Of a stretch of DNA of 64,000 nucleotides, positions 30,379 through 40,815 are shown piece after piece. The stretch lies in NCBI RefSeq assembly GCF_002091955.1, contig NZ_MKKY01000076.1:1-64000 (forward strand), in the 5' to 3' direction. Both the position numbers and the translations under genes were made by a program. Within the stretch, counting starts at the first letter, position 1. Every line of letters starts with the position of its first letter. A model generated the notes under the pieces. The model was not told the DNA's origin. It saw only the letters and a program-made list of their open reading frames with translations, and did no database searches. This DNA is from Rhodococcus sp. 1168 (lineage in GTDB: Bacteria; Actinomycetota; Actinomycetes; Mycobacteriales; Mycobacteriaceae).

Positions 30379-31848
30379 TTACGTCATGGACGCCGAAAGG
30401 AAGTCCGCCGCACGCTCGGCGAGCATGACTGCAGTCGCATGCGGTCCACGCGTAGGGACAACAGGAAAGGCAGATGTGTCGGCCACCATCAGACCCTCGA
30501 TCCCCTGCACGTGCAACCTATCGTCGAGAACGCCGTTGTCGTTGCCCATCGCGCAACTCCCCGAAAGGTGAAGCGAAGTCCCCAGTCGACTCAGCAGAGG
30601 GTCGCCCCGGACTTCGAGCACCTCGATCGGATGGCGCCTCGACAGCGTTCCGAGCAATTCGGCAACACGATCGAGCCCCGCCTGGACTGCGCGACGATCG
30701 CCCACCGATTCCAAGTATCGATATTTCACGATTGGGGCAACCATGGGGTCCGCTGACACCAGCGTGATGTCGCCACGACTGTCGGACCTCATCAGGCCGA
30801 CGCCGATCATCGGGTCACCGATCGGCAGTCCGGGGATCAGTCGATCGAACGCCGCTGTGTAAGGGCGTATTTCCAGATCATCGACATGCAGCACTTCTTG
30901 TAGGGGTGACGCGGGCTCGAAGGGTAGCGGTGCTCGATAGTGGACGCCGACTTCTGGATGATCGCTGAACTCCCGACCCACGAACGGGTGATCCAGAACG
31001 ACCGGAACACCGAGCTCCGCAATGTGATCCGCAGGACCTACACCGGAGAGCATGAGCAACTGCGGGGTGCGAACCGCCCCTGCACAGAGGACCACCGATG
31101 GTGCAATGACCCGCGAAACACGTCCGTTACGAACTACTTCGACGCCCGTCGCACGGGTTCCATCGAAAAGCACTGCCAAAGCCGTTGTTTCAGTGAAGAC
31201 ATCCAGATTGGATCGGTAGAGTACCGGAAGTACATATGCTGCAGCAGTATTCACTCTTCTACCGTCGACGACATTGAGTGGAACCGCACCTATTCCGCAG
31301 GCGGAAGTCGGATCGTTCATGTCCGGATCCCCGGGGTAGCCAAGCGTGATAGCCGCGTCGTGGAACAGTTTCGTGATCTCGTTCTGCACCCCGCGAGGGG
31401 TCCGCGCCACCGGCATCGGACCACCTCGACCATGCCACTCGCCAGAGATATCCAGATCGGTTTCCGACTGCAGGAAGAAGGGCAACACGTCGTCGAAAGA
31501 CCAGGAAGCCGGCCAGGCGTCGAAGTCTCGAGGCCTACCCCGCACGAAGTACCCACCGTTGACTGCGCCAGAACCTCCGAGGACTCGACCACGTGAGATC
31601 CAGCGGGTGATCTCGGGCGTCAGTTCCGCACGGTACGTCGATATCCAGGGGCTCGACGGACCGACAGGCAGGACGTGTGCGTCAATGATCTCCGGCGGGT
31701 ACGTCCCATCGCTCGAGGGCCCGGGCCCACTTTCGACAAGCACTACCCGACAATCCGGATTCTCGCTCGCTCGCGATGCCACGACGGCACCACAAGAACC
31801 GCCACCTACGACGATCACATCGGCGTACGAAGCCTCGACCGGGCTCAC
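30379..31848 (-). CDS. mftG: Mycofactocin-associated GMC oxidoreductase MftG
   Basis: A 489-residue FAD-dependent glucose-methanol-choline family enzyme. The N-terminal dinucleotide motif reads [17 protein letters not shown], followed by [13 protein letters not shown] (GMC signature 1) and the second GMC signature with [15 protein letters not shown]. The C-terminal catalytic region is HLSGSCAMG and THGPHATA-like ([11 protein letters not shown]). MftG is described as linking reduced mycofactocin to the respiratory chain in mycobacteria. The GTG start at 31848 overlaps the mftF stop (GTGA); the upstream open frame is only mftF antisense context. Last gene of the mftE-F-G segment. Confidence 0.93.
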   Translation of the reverse strand: MSPVEASYADVIVVGGGSCGAVVASRASENPDCRVVLVESGPGPSSDGTYPPEIIDAHVLPVGPSSPWISTYRAELTPEITRWISRGRVLGGSGAVNGGYFVRGRPRDFDAWPASWSFDDVLPFFLQSETDLDISGEWHGRGGPMPVARTPRGVQNEITKLFHDAAITLGYPGDPDMNDPTSACGIGAVPLNVVDGRRVNTAAAYVLPVLYRSNLDVFTETTALAVLFDGTRATGVEVVRNGRVSRVIAPSVVLCAGAVRTPQLLMLSGVGPADHIAELGVPVVLDHPFVGREFSDHPEVGVHYRAPLPFEPASPLQEVLHVDDLEIRPYTAAFDRLIPGLPIGDPMIGVGLMRSDSRGDITLVSADPMVAPIVKYRYLESVGDRRAVQAGLDRVAELLGTLSRRHPIEVLEVRGDPLLSRLGTSLHLSGSCAMGNDNGVLDDRLHVQGIEGLMVADTSAFPVVPTRGPHATAVMLAERAADFLSASMT

Positions 31849-33263
31849 GTGTCCATGCGAGGAGTCAAAGCCTTCAAGCTCCGAGACGTGGCAGCACCTC
31901 GCCATAGGCCTGTGCCGTACGCGATGTCGTCGACCCGCTTGAAAAAGGCGTACCGTACCGGATCCAAACCGCCGAGTTCACGATGGTTGTACCAGTCGGC
32001 CAGCGCTTCGGCAACAGCTAGTCCGAGCGCAATCTTCCTGATTCGACTCGAAAGCAACACTGCCAGCAGGGTTATCGGCCAATAGTGCCGACACATCGCC
32101 GATGCAAGTTGCCAAATCCCTGCTACGAATCCTTCGGCTGCGAGTATCGCGGCGATGCGCGTGGGCTGATCGAGCCCGACGAACATTCGACGTAGTCGAC
32201 CGATGGTCACTGTGAGAGTCGCCAGTGCGCCCAGCAGTCCGATCTTGGTGAAACTGATAGCGAACAAGGTCGCGATCAGGGTCCAGGGTGACATCGAAAT
32301 CGGCGGGACCATTCCGGGGTGACGCTCGGCAAGAGGGCTGGCGCCGGTGCCGTAGAACAGTTTGCGGCCGAACCACCGTCCGAACGTCACTCGATGATCG
32401 TGAGCCACGTGCGCCACGGGTTCGTATCGCAAGCACCAGCCGGCTTCCTGCAACCTCCAGCACAGATCGACGTCCTCGGCGACATGCATCGATTCGTCGA
32501 ACCCATTGCATTCCTCGGCTACGCGCCTACGTATCAACATGGCTGCGCTGGGGACGTAGGACACCGAACTACCCGCCCGAACGGCCGCTTCCCGGCGACC
32601 GAGATCGAGAGAGGAGCGAGCATGCTCGTACCTGGCCAAGGCGTTGCCCTCGGGTTCGAGAGCAACGATACGAGGAGCGACGAGCGCCACCGCCGGATCC
32701 GAGAAGTGCCCCAGCATCACCTCGAGCCATCCCTTGCGGGGAACGACATCCGAGTCGAGAAAGGCAACGAAATCTGTTGTTGCACTCCGAAGTCCCGTGT
32801 TTCGAGCTGCCGCAGGCCCTCTGGAGGTCTCGTGACGTAGGACCGTCACCCCACCGACACTCCAGGCCATCGGCGGCGCGGTCACCGGCTCGTCGGATCC
32901 GTCGTCGACGATGATGACGTTCAAGCCGTGGAGTGCAGGAAGCAACCTGCCGAGACCGGATGCATTGTTCTTCATCGGAACGACGACAGTCACGTCCTGC
33001 GGAGACGGGATGGACATCGGCCGCGGGTTGGCGACGCCGGAGTCCAGCAGTTTGCGCGCAACGAGCGCGGACTGCGAGTCGGTGACCTCGAGAAACCCGT
33101 CGCCGATCATGGCGGCAGCGGTAGGTGCAAGCTTCAACATTCTGGTGGGTGAGCCACCGATCAACACTCGACCTTCGGAGTATTTGCGAACACGAGGATC
33201 GACTCGTACCCCGAATCCATCAGGTAACCGACCTTGACCCATCAGGTGATCGTAAGCGGACAT
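31845..33263 (-). CDS. mftF: Mycofactocin glycosyltransferase MftF
   Basis: A 472-residue membrane-associated family-2 glycosyltransferase that adds beta-1,4-glucose units to premycofactocin. The N-terminal region [13 protein letters not shown] is typical of MftF. The GT2 domain spans about residues 90-310 with [25 protein letters not shown] (the DxD motif) and EDVDLCWRL. Hydrophobic segments at about 330-420 anchor it to the membrane. It is 82 bp downstream of mftE and overlaps mftG by four bases. Confidence 0.95.
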   Translation of the reverse strand: MSAYDHLMGQGRLPDGFGVRVDPRVRKYSEGRVLIGGSPTRMLKLAPTAAAMIGDGFLEVTDSQSALVARKLLDSGVANPRPMSIPSPQDVTVVVPMKNNASGLGRLLPALHGLNVIIVDDGSDEPVTAPPMAWSVGGVTVLRHETSRGPAAARNTGLRSATTDFVAFLDSDVVPRKGWLEVMLGHFSDPAVALVAPRIVALEPEGNALARYEHARSSLDLGRREAAVRAGSSVSYVPSAAMLIRRRVAEECNGFDESMHVAEDVDLCWRLQEAGWCLRYEPVAHVAHDHRVTFGRWFGRKLFYGTGASPLAERHPGMVPPISMSPWTLIATLFAISFTKIGLLGALATLTVTIGRLRRMFVGLDQPTRIAAILAAEGFVAGIWQLASAMCRHYWPITLLAVLLSSRIRKIALGLAVAEALADWYNHRELGGLDPVRYAFFKRVDDIAYGTGLWRGAATSRSLKALTPRMDT

Positions 33264-33345
33264 TGCGCCGCTGTGTCATCCACTGCCCTAAATTTCGAGG
33301 AACATACTCGGAGCCGGTTTCGACCGGACGGTTCGGGGACCTGAA

Positions 33346-34050
33346 TCACGTCAACATTCCAGTGTTGGATGGTGCCCACCGACGCACCGCAGTGCTGCCC
33401 CGTGCACACATGTCCTGCAGTACTACCTCGCCCTCATCCCCGCTGGACAGTCGCGGGTCACCGAGTATCCCGTTGGGTGATACCGCCTTCGTGCCCCCTG
33501 CACGCAGGCGCGGAAGCAAAGAATTGATCGTGTCGGTATTGCCTACCTCCGCACGGGACATGTCGACGACGTCGGGTGAAAGGTAGAGCAGCAGTGAAGT
33601 TTCGGTGCGCCCGGCGTGCGCGTCCGCGCCGGGGACGGCACAGGGCAGCCACGCGACATCGCGGCCCTCGTAACGCAGCAGTCCGACGGCGGAGATCAGC
33701 GTCGAAACGTTTCCACCGTGACCGTTGACGAATACGACACGCTCAGCCCAACGGCACGCCGAGCGTCCGTACTCGACCAGAACTGCGTGCAACGCGTCCG
33801 AACCGATGGATACGGTCCCGGGAAAGCCCTCGTGCTCCCCACTTGCTCCGTAGGCGATCGCCGGAGCAAGAACGGTGTCGGGTAGCCGCTCCGCGAGCGC
33901 CTCGGCGATGCGGGTATCGGTGTCCAGCGGCAGGTGCGGTCCATGCTGCTCGAACGATCCGACGGGCACAACGACGGTCTGAGCGCCTTGCACTCGCGGC
34001 CACCCACCGATGCCTAGTCGCGACGGCTCGGTGACGGGTGGCGGCAGCAT
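33346..34050 (-). CDS. mftE: Mycofactocin peptidase MftE (creatininase family)
   Basis: A 234-residue metallopeptidase of the creatininase family that cleaves the MftC-modified MftA peptide to release the Val-Tyr-derived core (AHDP). The metal motifs are visible: VPVGSFEQHGPHLPLDTDT, FVNGHGGN and DAHAGRTETSL. The start is uncertain: ATG 34050 (MLPPPVTEP) gives the normal length, but the frame is open to 34167 and GTG codons at 34080 and 34089 are alternatives. It heads the mftE-F-G group but lies 10.6 kb from mftD, separated by a block of unrelated genes. Confidence 0.92.
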   Translation of the reverse strand: MLPPPVTEPSRLGIGGWPRVQGAQTVVVPVGSFEQHGPHLPLDTDTRIAEALAERLPDTVLAPAIAYGASGEHEGFPGTVSIGSDALHAVLVEYGRSACRWAERVVFVNGHGGNVSTLISAVGLLRYEGRDVAWLPCAVPGADAHAGRTETSLLLYLSPDVVDMSRAEVGNTDTINSLLPRLRAGGTKAVSPNGILGDPRLSSGDEGEVVLQDMCARGSTAVRRWAPSNTGMLT

Positions 34051-34234
34051 TCCGATAATGCTATCGGACGCTTGCCCCACGCTCTCCACCGAATCTTCAC
34101 ACATACGAAGCAATGTCGAACTAATGTGCCGCTGGTGTGATACCGGAAGGAACTTACATGCCACCACGACGGAGATCAGTACTTCTTGCGCAACTGAGTA
34201 TTGCGACCCTCAGTGAGCGACAACCTACTAGATC

Positions 34235-35080
34235 AGCTTCCTTTTCCTGTGGATCGTCCAGGCCGCTGTCTTCTGGCGAGGAATGGAGTCCATCCGCAAG
34301 TTCATCGATTTCTGCGGCCCCGCCGTCTACGTCGTCATGTTCATGCTGTGCGGTTACCTCATCTGGAAAGCAGGCTGGCGCGCAATCGATCTCAATCTGG
34401 GTGGGGTTCAGCATACGGGGTGGAGTTCGATCCCGATCATGCTCGGAGCCGTCGCGCTCGTAGTCTCCCATTTTTCGGGTCCGATGCTCAGATTCGGTGA
34501 CTTCTCGCGCTACGCCAAGTCCTACGCGGCAGTGAAGAAAGGAAACTTCCTGGGTCTACCGGTCAACTTCCTGAACTTCTCGATCCTCGTCATCGTCACA
34601 GCGTCACAGCGTCACAGCGTCACAGCGTCACAGCGTCACTGACGTTCACGATCGCCACCATCGGCATCAGCATCGTCGCAAACTTCATCTCCCCCGCGTT
34701 CGACTTCTCCAACGTCAGCCGGCAGCGGATCAGTTGGCGTGCCGGTGGAATGGTCGCTGCCGTGGGCTCGATCCTGATCACACCGTGGAACCTGTACAAC
34801 AACCCGGACGTCATCCACTTGACCCTCGACGCTTTCATCGGACCGCTGTTCGGCGTCCTGATCGCCGACTACTATCTGGTCCGCAAGCAGAAGGTCGTCG
34901 TCGACGAGTTGTTCGCGATGTCACCGGCAGGACGGGAGATCGGTGGCATGTCTACCGCGTCGAAACACAGCTGGTTCATCGGCTGTGCAGTCGGATTCGT
35001 CCTCTGCTACTTCCTCGCCACCAAGACGAAGCTCGCTGTGACGAACGTCGACGCTCCGACCAAAGCACTGGAACTGCCGC
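34235..35080 (+). pseudogene. Decayed NCS1-family permease (cytosine/purine/hydantoin/allantoin type)
   Basis: Only the C-terminal half of an NCS1 transporter remains. In the first frame FWRGMESIRKFIDFCGP, GDFSRYAKSYAAVKKG and LGLPVNFLNFS are recognisable, ending in a stop at 34642 inside an 8-bp tandem repeat. Another frame then resumes with ATIGISIVANFISPAFDFSN and PWNLYNNPDVIHLTLDAFIG, typical of the family. The first half of the gene is missing (in-frame TAG just upstream of 34235) and some 30-40 residues are lost at the repeat. It is followed by a damaged hydantoin racemase gene, so the pair was once a hydantoin or purine use locus (inference). Confidence 0.85.
34594..34641. repeat. 8-bp tandem repeat CGTCACAG, five perfect copies and one imperfect
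   Basis: Units start at 34594, 34602, 34610, 34618 and 34626, with a last variant unit CGTCACTG at 34634. The repeat seems to have grown from the codons for Val-Thr-Ala-Ser in the permease gene; because 8 is not a multiple of 3, each unit gained or lost shifts the frame. Confidence 0.95.
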
Positions 35081-35806
35081 GTGTACATCAAGGTCATCAA
35101 CCCGAACACCACCGCTTCGATGACCGCCAAGATCGAAGAATGTGCCCGGGCCGTCGCAGGCCCGGACACATTCTTCGAGGCAGTCAGCCCATCGATGGGG
35201 CCTACCTCCATCGAATCCCACGTCGACGAGGCTCTCAGCATCCCAGGCATACTCGAGCAGGTAGTCCTCGGTGAGACGCAGGGCGTCGACGGATATGTCA
35301 TCGCGTGCTTCGGTGATCCAGGGATGGATGCCGCCCGTGAGGTGGCATCGGGACCTGTCGTCGGGATCGCCGAGGCGGCAATGCATACAGCAAGCTTCCT
35401 CGGGCGCAGATTCTCCGTCGTGACCACACTGGAGCGAACCACTGGACGAGCGTTGGACCTAGCCGCCCACTACGGGATGTCGAGTCGGTGCAGAGGTGTC
35501 CATGCCTGTCGAATTCCAGTACTGGAACTGGAGACCGACGCAAATGCACCCAAGGTCATCACCGAAACTTGTCGCGAAGCACTGCTACGCGACGGCAGTG
35601 ATGCCATCGTCCTCGGCTGCGCCGGTATGGCCGACCTGTGCGAAGACATTCAGAACGCGATCAGCGGTACCCGTCGTTGATGGTGTTACTGCCGCAACGC
35701 TGTTCGTACAATCACTCGTTGCCATGGGGTTGAGGCCAAGCAAGAGTGGCGAGTTCGCACCACCGCCACCCAAACCCTACGCCGGACTGTTGGCGATCTT
35801 CGGAAC
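35081..35806 (+). pseudogene. Hydantoin/aspartate-type racemase with a frameshift
   Basis: The Asp/Glu/hydantoin racemase family is recognised from the N-terminal IKVINPNTTASMTAKIE, the first catalytic Cys in VIACFGDPGMDAARE and the second in AIVLGCAGMADLCE. The GTG at 35081 opens a 199-codon frame ending at 35680, but the family C-terminus (VPVVDGVTAATLFVQSLVAMG) continues in another frame from about 35664. A single-base change near 35660-35668 explains this. The adjacent permease is also broken, which makes a sequencing error less likely but not excluded. If the frameshift is an error, the intact protein would be about 240 residues. Confidence 0.8.
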
Positions 35807-36009
35807 CGAAGTGTCGTCACGACTGCGCCACAACCACTATGCGCCAACGTCCTTCCGTTCCTGCGGAAGGTCCACAACCGCTACCACTCGGTCGCGAAGG
35901 TCGGATATCAGGGGGAATACGGCATCTCGTGGATTTTCACCGCGGACAAGCCGAATTGGGGAACCAACGACACCGTCGATTCGTAACGGCACCGTTGGTC
36001 CACAGACTC
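35807..36009. other. Short stretch after the racemase remnant, possible coding scrap
   Basis: Roughly 200 bases without an intact gene. The plus-strand frame from about 35822 to a TAA near 35986 reads like real protein (FLRKVHNRYHSVAKVGYQG, then WIFTADKPNWG) but has no start and I cannot name the family. It may be the tail of another decayed gene. Confidence 0.3.
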
Positions 36010-36657
36010 CTATTTCACCGCGTCGACCTCGACCTCGACGAGCCATCCCGGAACTGGGAGTGATGCGACCTCGAGCGCGAAGCGCGACGGTCGTGCGGCA
36101 TTTCGTTCCATCGGCGCCGCAGGCTCAGCGGTGCCCATCGGCACGAGTTCGGTCTCGTTGCTGTCGAGATCGGTGTTGGCGAAGAATTGCCGATACGCCC
36201 GATTCCAACCAGAATAGTCAGCCCGCTCGGTTCCTGGAGCATTATCCAGAAACACCCGCATGGTTACGACGTCTTCGAGCGCGTATCCCTCGGCTTCGAG
36301 ATTGCTTCTGATCTTTTTCAGGACACCGATTCCTTGGGCCTCGGTCACGCTGACGCCTGCAGGCAGTGTGCCGCCGGAGAACTGATCAGTGTCGATATAG
36401 GACTCTGCGCTACCCTCCGGAGCTGCCTTGTTCATCGCTGATGGTCCGATCCCGCTGGTTTTGTACACCGTTGCATCGCTGCCGATCTCCACTCCCTGCG
36501 CAATCATCGGGGTCGCTTCGCCGGGTTCGATGACCGAGCGTGCGCCGGATGCCGCTGATGGCTCGACTGCTGGATCGGTTTCCGACGAGCACGCCGCAGC
36601 GAAGAGGACTGTCCCGGCGGCAAGGGCTGCGGTGAACGAACGTGTGGCATTGGACAT
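36010..36657 (-). CDS. RidA/YjgF/UK114-family lipoprotein
   Basis: A 215-residue predicted lipoprotein. The signal peptide is followed by a lipobox (LFAAAC, Cys23), and after a Ser/Ala-rich linker the rest matches the RidA fold: GIGVLKKIRSNLEAEGY, EDVVTMRVFLDN, RAYRQFFA and the C-terminal VEVEVDAVK. RidA proteins hydrolyse reactive enamine/imine intermediates; being surface-anchored here is unusual for the better-known cytosolic members. The ATG at 36657 is preceded by AAAGGAA. It lies 33 bp downstream of the exported amino-acid-oxidase-like gene in the same direction, whose imine products it could act on (inference). Confidence 0.85.
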   Translation of the reverse strand: MSNATRSFTAALAAGTVLFAAACSSETDPAVEPSAASGARSVIEPGEATPMIAQGVEIGSDATVYKTSGIGPSAMNKAAPEGSAESYIDTDQFSGGTLPAGVSVTEAQGIGVLKKIRSNLEAEGYALEDVVTMRVFLDNAPGTERADYSGWNRAYRQFFANTDLDSNETELVPMGTAEPAAPMERNAARPSRFALEVASLPVPGWLVEVEVDAVK

Positions 36658-36689
36658 TGAGTGTTGTTCCTTTCGAGAGAGATTCGGGA

Positions 36690-38297
<1,608 letters not shown>

Positions 38298-38501
38298 TTA
38301 CACTCCTTCTGCCGGATTCTCTTCACGCTTACTGCCAGACCAGCTGGTTTCGATTCCGGTCAATCGTGGAACTCGAAAGAGTCGGAGATGGAAATGCGGC
38401 GATACCATCTCCGAACTCCGTGTGAGAAAACATGCGGCGGTTGTCCAGGCGTTCTCATTCGCAGGAACCCGACCGAAGCATCGCCGCAACCCGCGGGCAA
38501 C

Positions 38502-40031
38502 ATGTCGCAACTATTTTCGGAAATCATGTCTGCACTCGAACACGCAATCACTTCGTCCTTCGCTGCGCGCGAACCCGATCGGCCAGCGCTCTCGCCGCTC
38601 CGCGCGCTCGGCCGTCGCCAGATGTCCGGCACCGAGGTTCTCGCGCAGGCAATTGCAACGACGGCACCCGCAGCGTCGATGGTGATTCTTCCAATCACGA
38701 TGCTCACCAACGAGACGATGCTCAGCGGGCTGCTCACTGTCGTTGCCGCGACTGTCATCGTGTCGATGATCGCATTCTGCGGATCTCAGTTCACTCGCCG
38801 CTTCGCAGCATCGGGTGGTTTGTACACCTTCGCGTTTCAAGGTGTCGGTAGCCGCGGCGCATTGACTGTCGGTGCGGCGATGCTGTGCAAGTACTGCGCG
38901 AGCGGAGCCATGACGATGTATTTCGGTGGCCATGCCGTACGTACTGTCCTGCGGGAGACCGGCCTGAATGCTGCTGGTGTCCTGTGGACCCTGCTGATCT
39001 ACGCAACTTTCGGCCTACTGATGCTCGCGTGCCTGCTGCGTGGTGTTCGATTCGCCGCCACTGCCATTCTCGTCGTCGAACTGTGCTCGCTGCTGTTCAT
39101 CGTGAGTTTGATGATGTTTCCGGCCCCCCAGGAGGTGCAAATAGAGCCATCCGGCGCATCGAACGGACTGCTCCTGGTCGCGCTCGGTGCGATGTTCGCA
39201 CTCGCCGGATTCGAAAGCGCAACGTTTTTCGCACCCGAGGCCAAGCGTCCGTTGGTGACGATCACTCGAACCGTTCTCTTGACGCCTGTCATCTGCGGAG
39301 CCCTCTTTACGTTCGCAGCATGGGCGGTGTGGTCCGGTCGCGGCGGGGTGTTGATCAACGCGTACCTTCATGGCACCTCCACCGGCATCGACGCGTGGCT
39401 CGTCGTTGCGCTGAACGTAGGGTTGAGTTGTTCGTGGCTCGCATCGTCCATGGCTTCGTCCAATGCGGCTTCTCGTCTTGTCTACACAATGGGGATCGAG
39501 AGGGTACTTCCCCGCGTTTTCAGCCAAGTCCATCGTTCGTTCCGTACACCCCACGTCGCGCTGACCGTCGTGATCGCCGGATTGGCCACCGCCAGTTCTA
39601 TATTCGCTTTCATCGACGGCTCCGTCGTGTTCGAGGACGTCAAGTTGCTCGCCCGAGCCTCCATCGTCCTCGGCTATACCGTGGTGGCAGTCGCTGCTGT
39701 TCGATTCCTCCAGCGGATCGGTGAACTCACCCCAGCAGTGATCGTGTCCGGTGTGCTCGGTTGCGCAGTGGGCTGCGCGACTCTGACCAGCCTGGTGGTC
39801 TCAGTCTGCCGGGAACAAAACCTCACCTCCCTGACCGTATTCACAATTCTCGCGGGGTCTGGGCTCGCTTGGCACAGATACCTACGCCATCGCACTCCGA
39901 AGGTTCTCGATTCGATCGGAGTCTTCGACAGCGCCGAGTCCAACGACGTACTCCCCGGTGCCGCGTCCTACGGCAAGAACTCCCGCGGCGCAGTAGCACT
40001 CGTCAAACTGACCCGACACGACCCCCGCTGA
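38502..40031 (+). CDS. APC-superfamily amino acid permease
   Basis: A 509-residue membrane protein with about 12 hydrophobic segments. The first motif region GTEVLAQAIATTAPAASM and the FAASGGLYTFAFQGVG segment match amino acid/polyamine/organocation transporters, and AGFESATFFAPEAKRP is the family's central signature. The frame is open upstream to 38292, but the ATG at 38502 (MSQLFSE) fits the protein start better; ATG 38526 is an alternative. It is divergent from the amino acid oxidase and coupled to the IclR gene through TGATG. A role in importing an amino acid or oxidation product is likely but its substrate is unknown. Confidence 0.83.
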   Translation: MSQLFSEIMSALEHAITSSFAAREPDRPALSPLRALGRRQMSGTEVLAQAIATTAPAASMVILPITMLTNETMLSGLLTVVAATVIVSMIAFCGSQFTRRFAASGGLYTFAFQGVGSRGALTVGAAMLCKYCASGAMTMYFGGHAVRTVLRETGLNAAGVLWTLLIYATFGLLMLACLLRGVRFAATAILVVELCSLLFIVSLMMFPAPQEVQIEPSGASNGLLLVALGAMFALAGFESATFFAPEAKRPLVTITRTVLLTPVICGALFTFAAWAVWSGRGGVLINAYLHGTSTGIDAWLVVALNVGLSCSWLASSMASSNAASRLVYTMGIERVLPRVFSQVHRSFRTPHVALTVVIAGLATASSIFAFIDGSVVFEDVKLLARASIVLGYTVVAVAAVRFLQRIGELTPAVIVSGVLGCAVGCATLTSLVVSVCREQNLTSLTVFTILAGSGLAWHRYLRHRTPKVLDSIGVFDSAESNDVLPGAASYGKNSRGAVALVKLTRHDPR

Positions 40032-40780
40032 TGGTGACGCGGACAACGAGAGTGCCAGAAACTGGAGGTCACGAACCACGAGCGGTCCAAAAGGCGCTTG
40101 CCCTACTGGAAGCCGTCGCGCAAATCGGCTCTGGAGCACGCGCCAAGGACGTCGCCAACTTCACTGGCATTGCACCGGCAACCGCATACCGTCTGCTGAA
40201 TCTTCTGGTGGCCGACGGATATCTGGTTCGGATCGAGGATCTGTCCGGCTTCGCGCTCGGCCGTCGAACGCGGGAACTGGCAGGTGCTGCCCCGCAGACT
40301 GCTGTCGTAGACCATCGGCAAATCATCGACGAAATCCGCAGTCACACCAGATTCGGGGTCTATCTCGTTTCGTATCAGCACGACCGGATCGCTCTTATCG
40401 ATCGCGACCCCGACCACGAACTACCCGGCGAATCCGCTCTCGCGACGCACCCACACGCATCGGCTATAGGGAAGCTGCTGTTGGCCAACAGGCCTGACGG
40501 GGTCAGCTTGAAGGACCTGCGCAAGTTCACCAGTCGCACCATCACTGATCTTGCTGATCTTGCTGTCGAGTTGAGCCGAATCCGAAGTTGCGGCATCGCC
40601 ATTGAGGTCGACGAGATCAAGGTAGGCAGATCGGCTATCGCCGTCCCCATCCGAGACGACGCCGATGGAGTCCGCGGCGCTTTGGCTGTTATCGGGAGGA
40701 CTGGACGGCTGCATACAGACGATGCGGGATTGATCGAACTGCTCACGGCCTCGGCTCGTGAAATTGGTACTGCCCGATGA
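40031..40780 (+). CDS. IclR-family transcriptional regulator
   Basis: A 249-residue regulator. The N-terminal winged helix reads VQKALALLEAVAQIGSG and ANFTGIAPATAYRLLNLLVADGYLVRI (about residues 18-65, in two parts), followed by the IclR effector domain with ALATHPHASAIGKLLLA and a C-terminal RSAIAVPIRDDADGV. The ATG at 40031 overlaps the permease TGA, so it belongs to that operon and probably controls the permease/oxidase/RidA group. A longer open frame upstream is not used. It ends 36 bp before the convergent OYE-type gene. Confidence 0.87.
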   Translation: MVTRTTRVPETGGHEPRAVQKALALLEAVAQIGSGARAKDVANFTGIAPATAYRLLNLLVADGYLVRIEDLSGFALGRRTRELAGAAPQTAVVDHRQIIDEIRSHTRFGVYLVSYQHDRIALIDRDPDHELPGESALATHPHASAIGKLLLANRPDGVSLKDLRKFTSRTITDLADLAVELSRIRSCGIAIEVDEIKVGRSAIAVPIRDDADGVRGALAVIGRTGRLHTDDAGLIELLTASAREIGTAR

Positions 40781-40815
40781 CCCTGCTCCTTTGCTAACCC
40801 GTCTGGGCTCTACAG

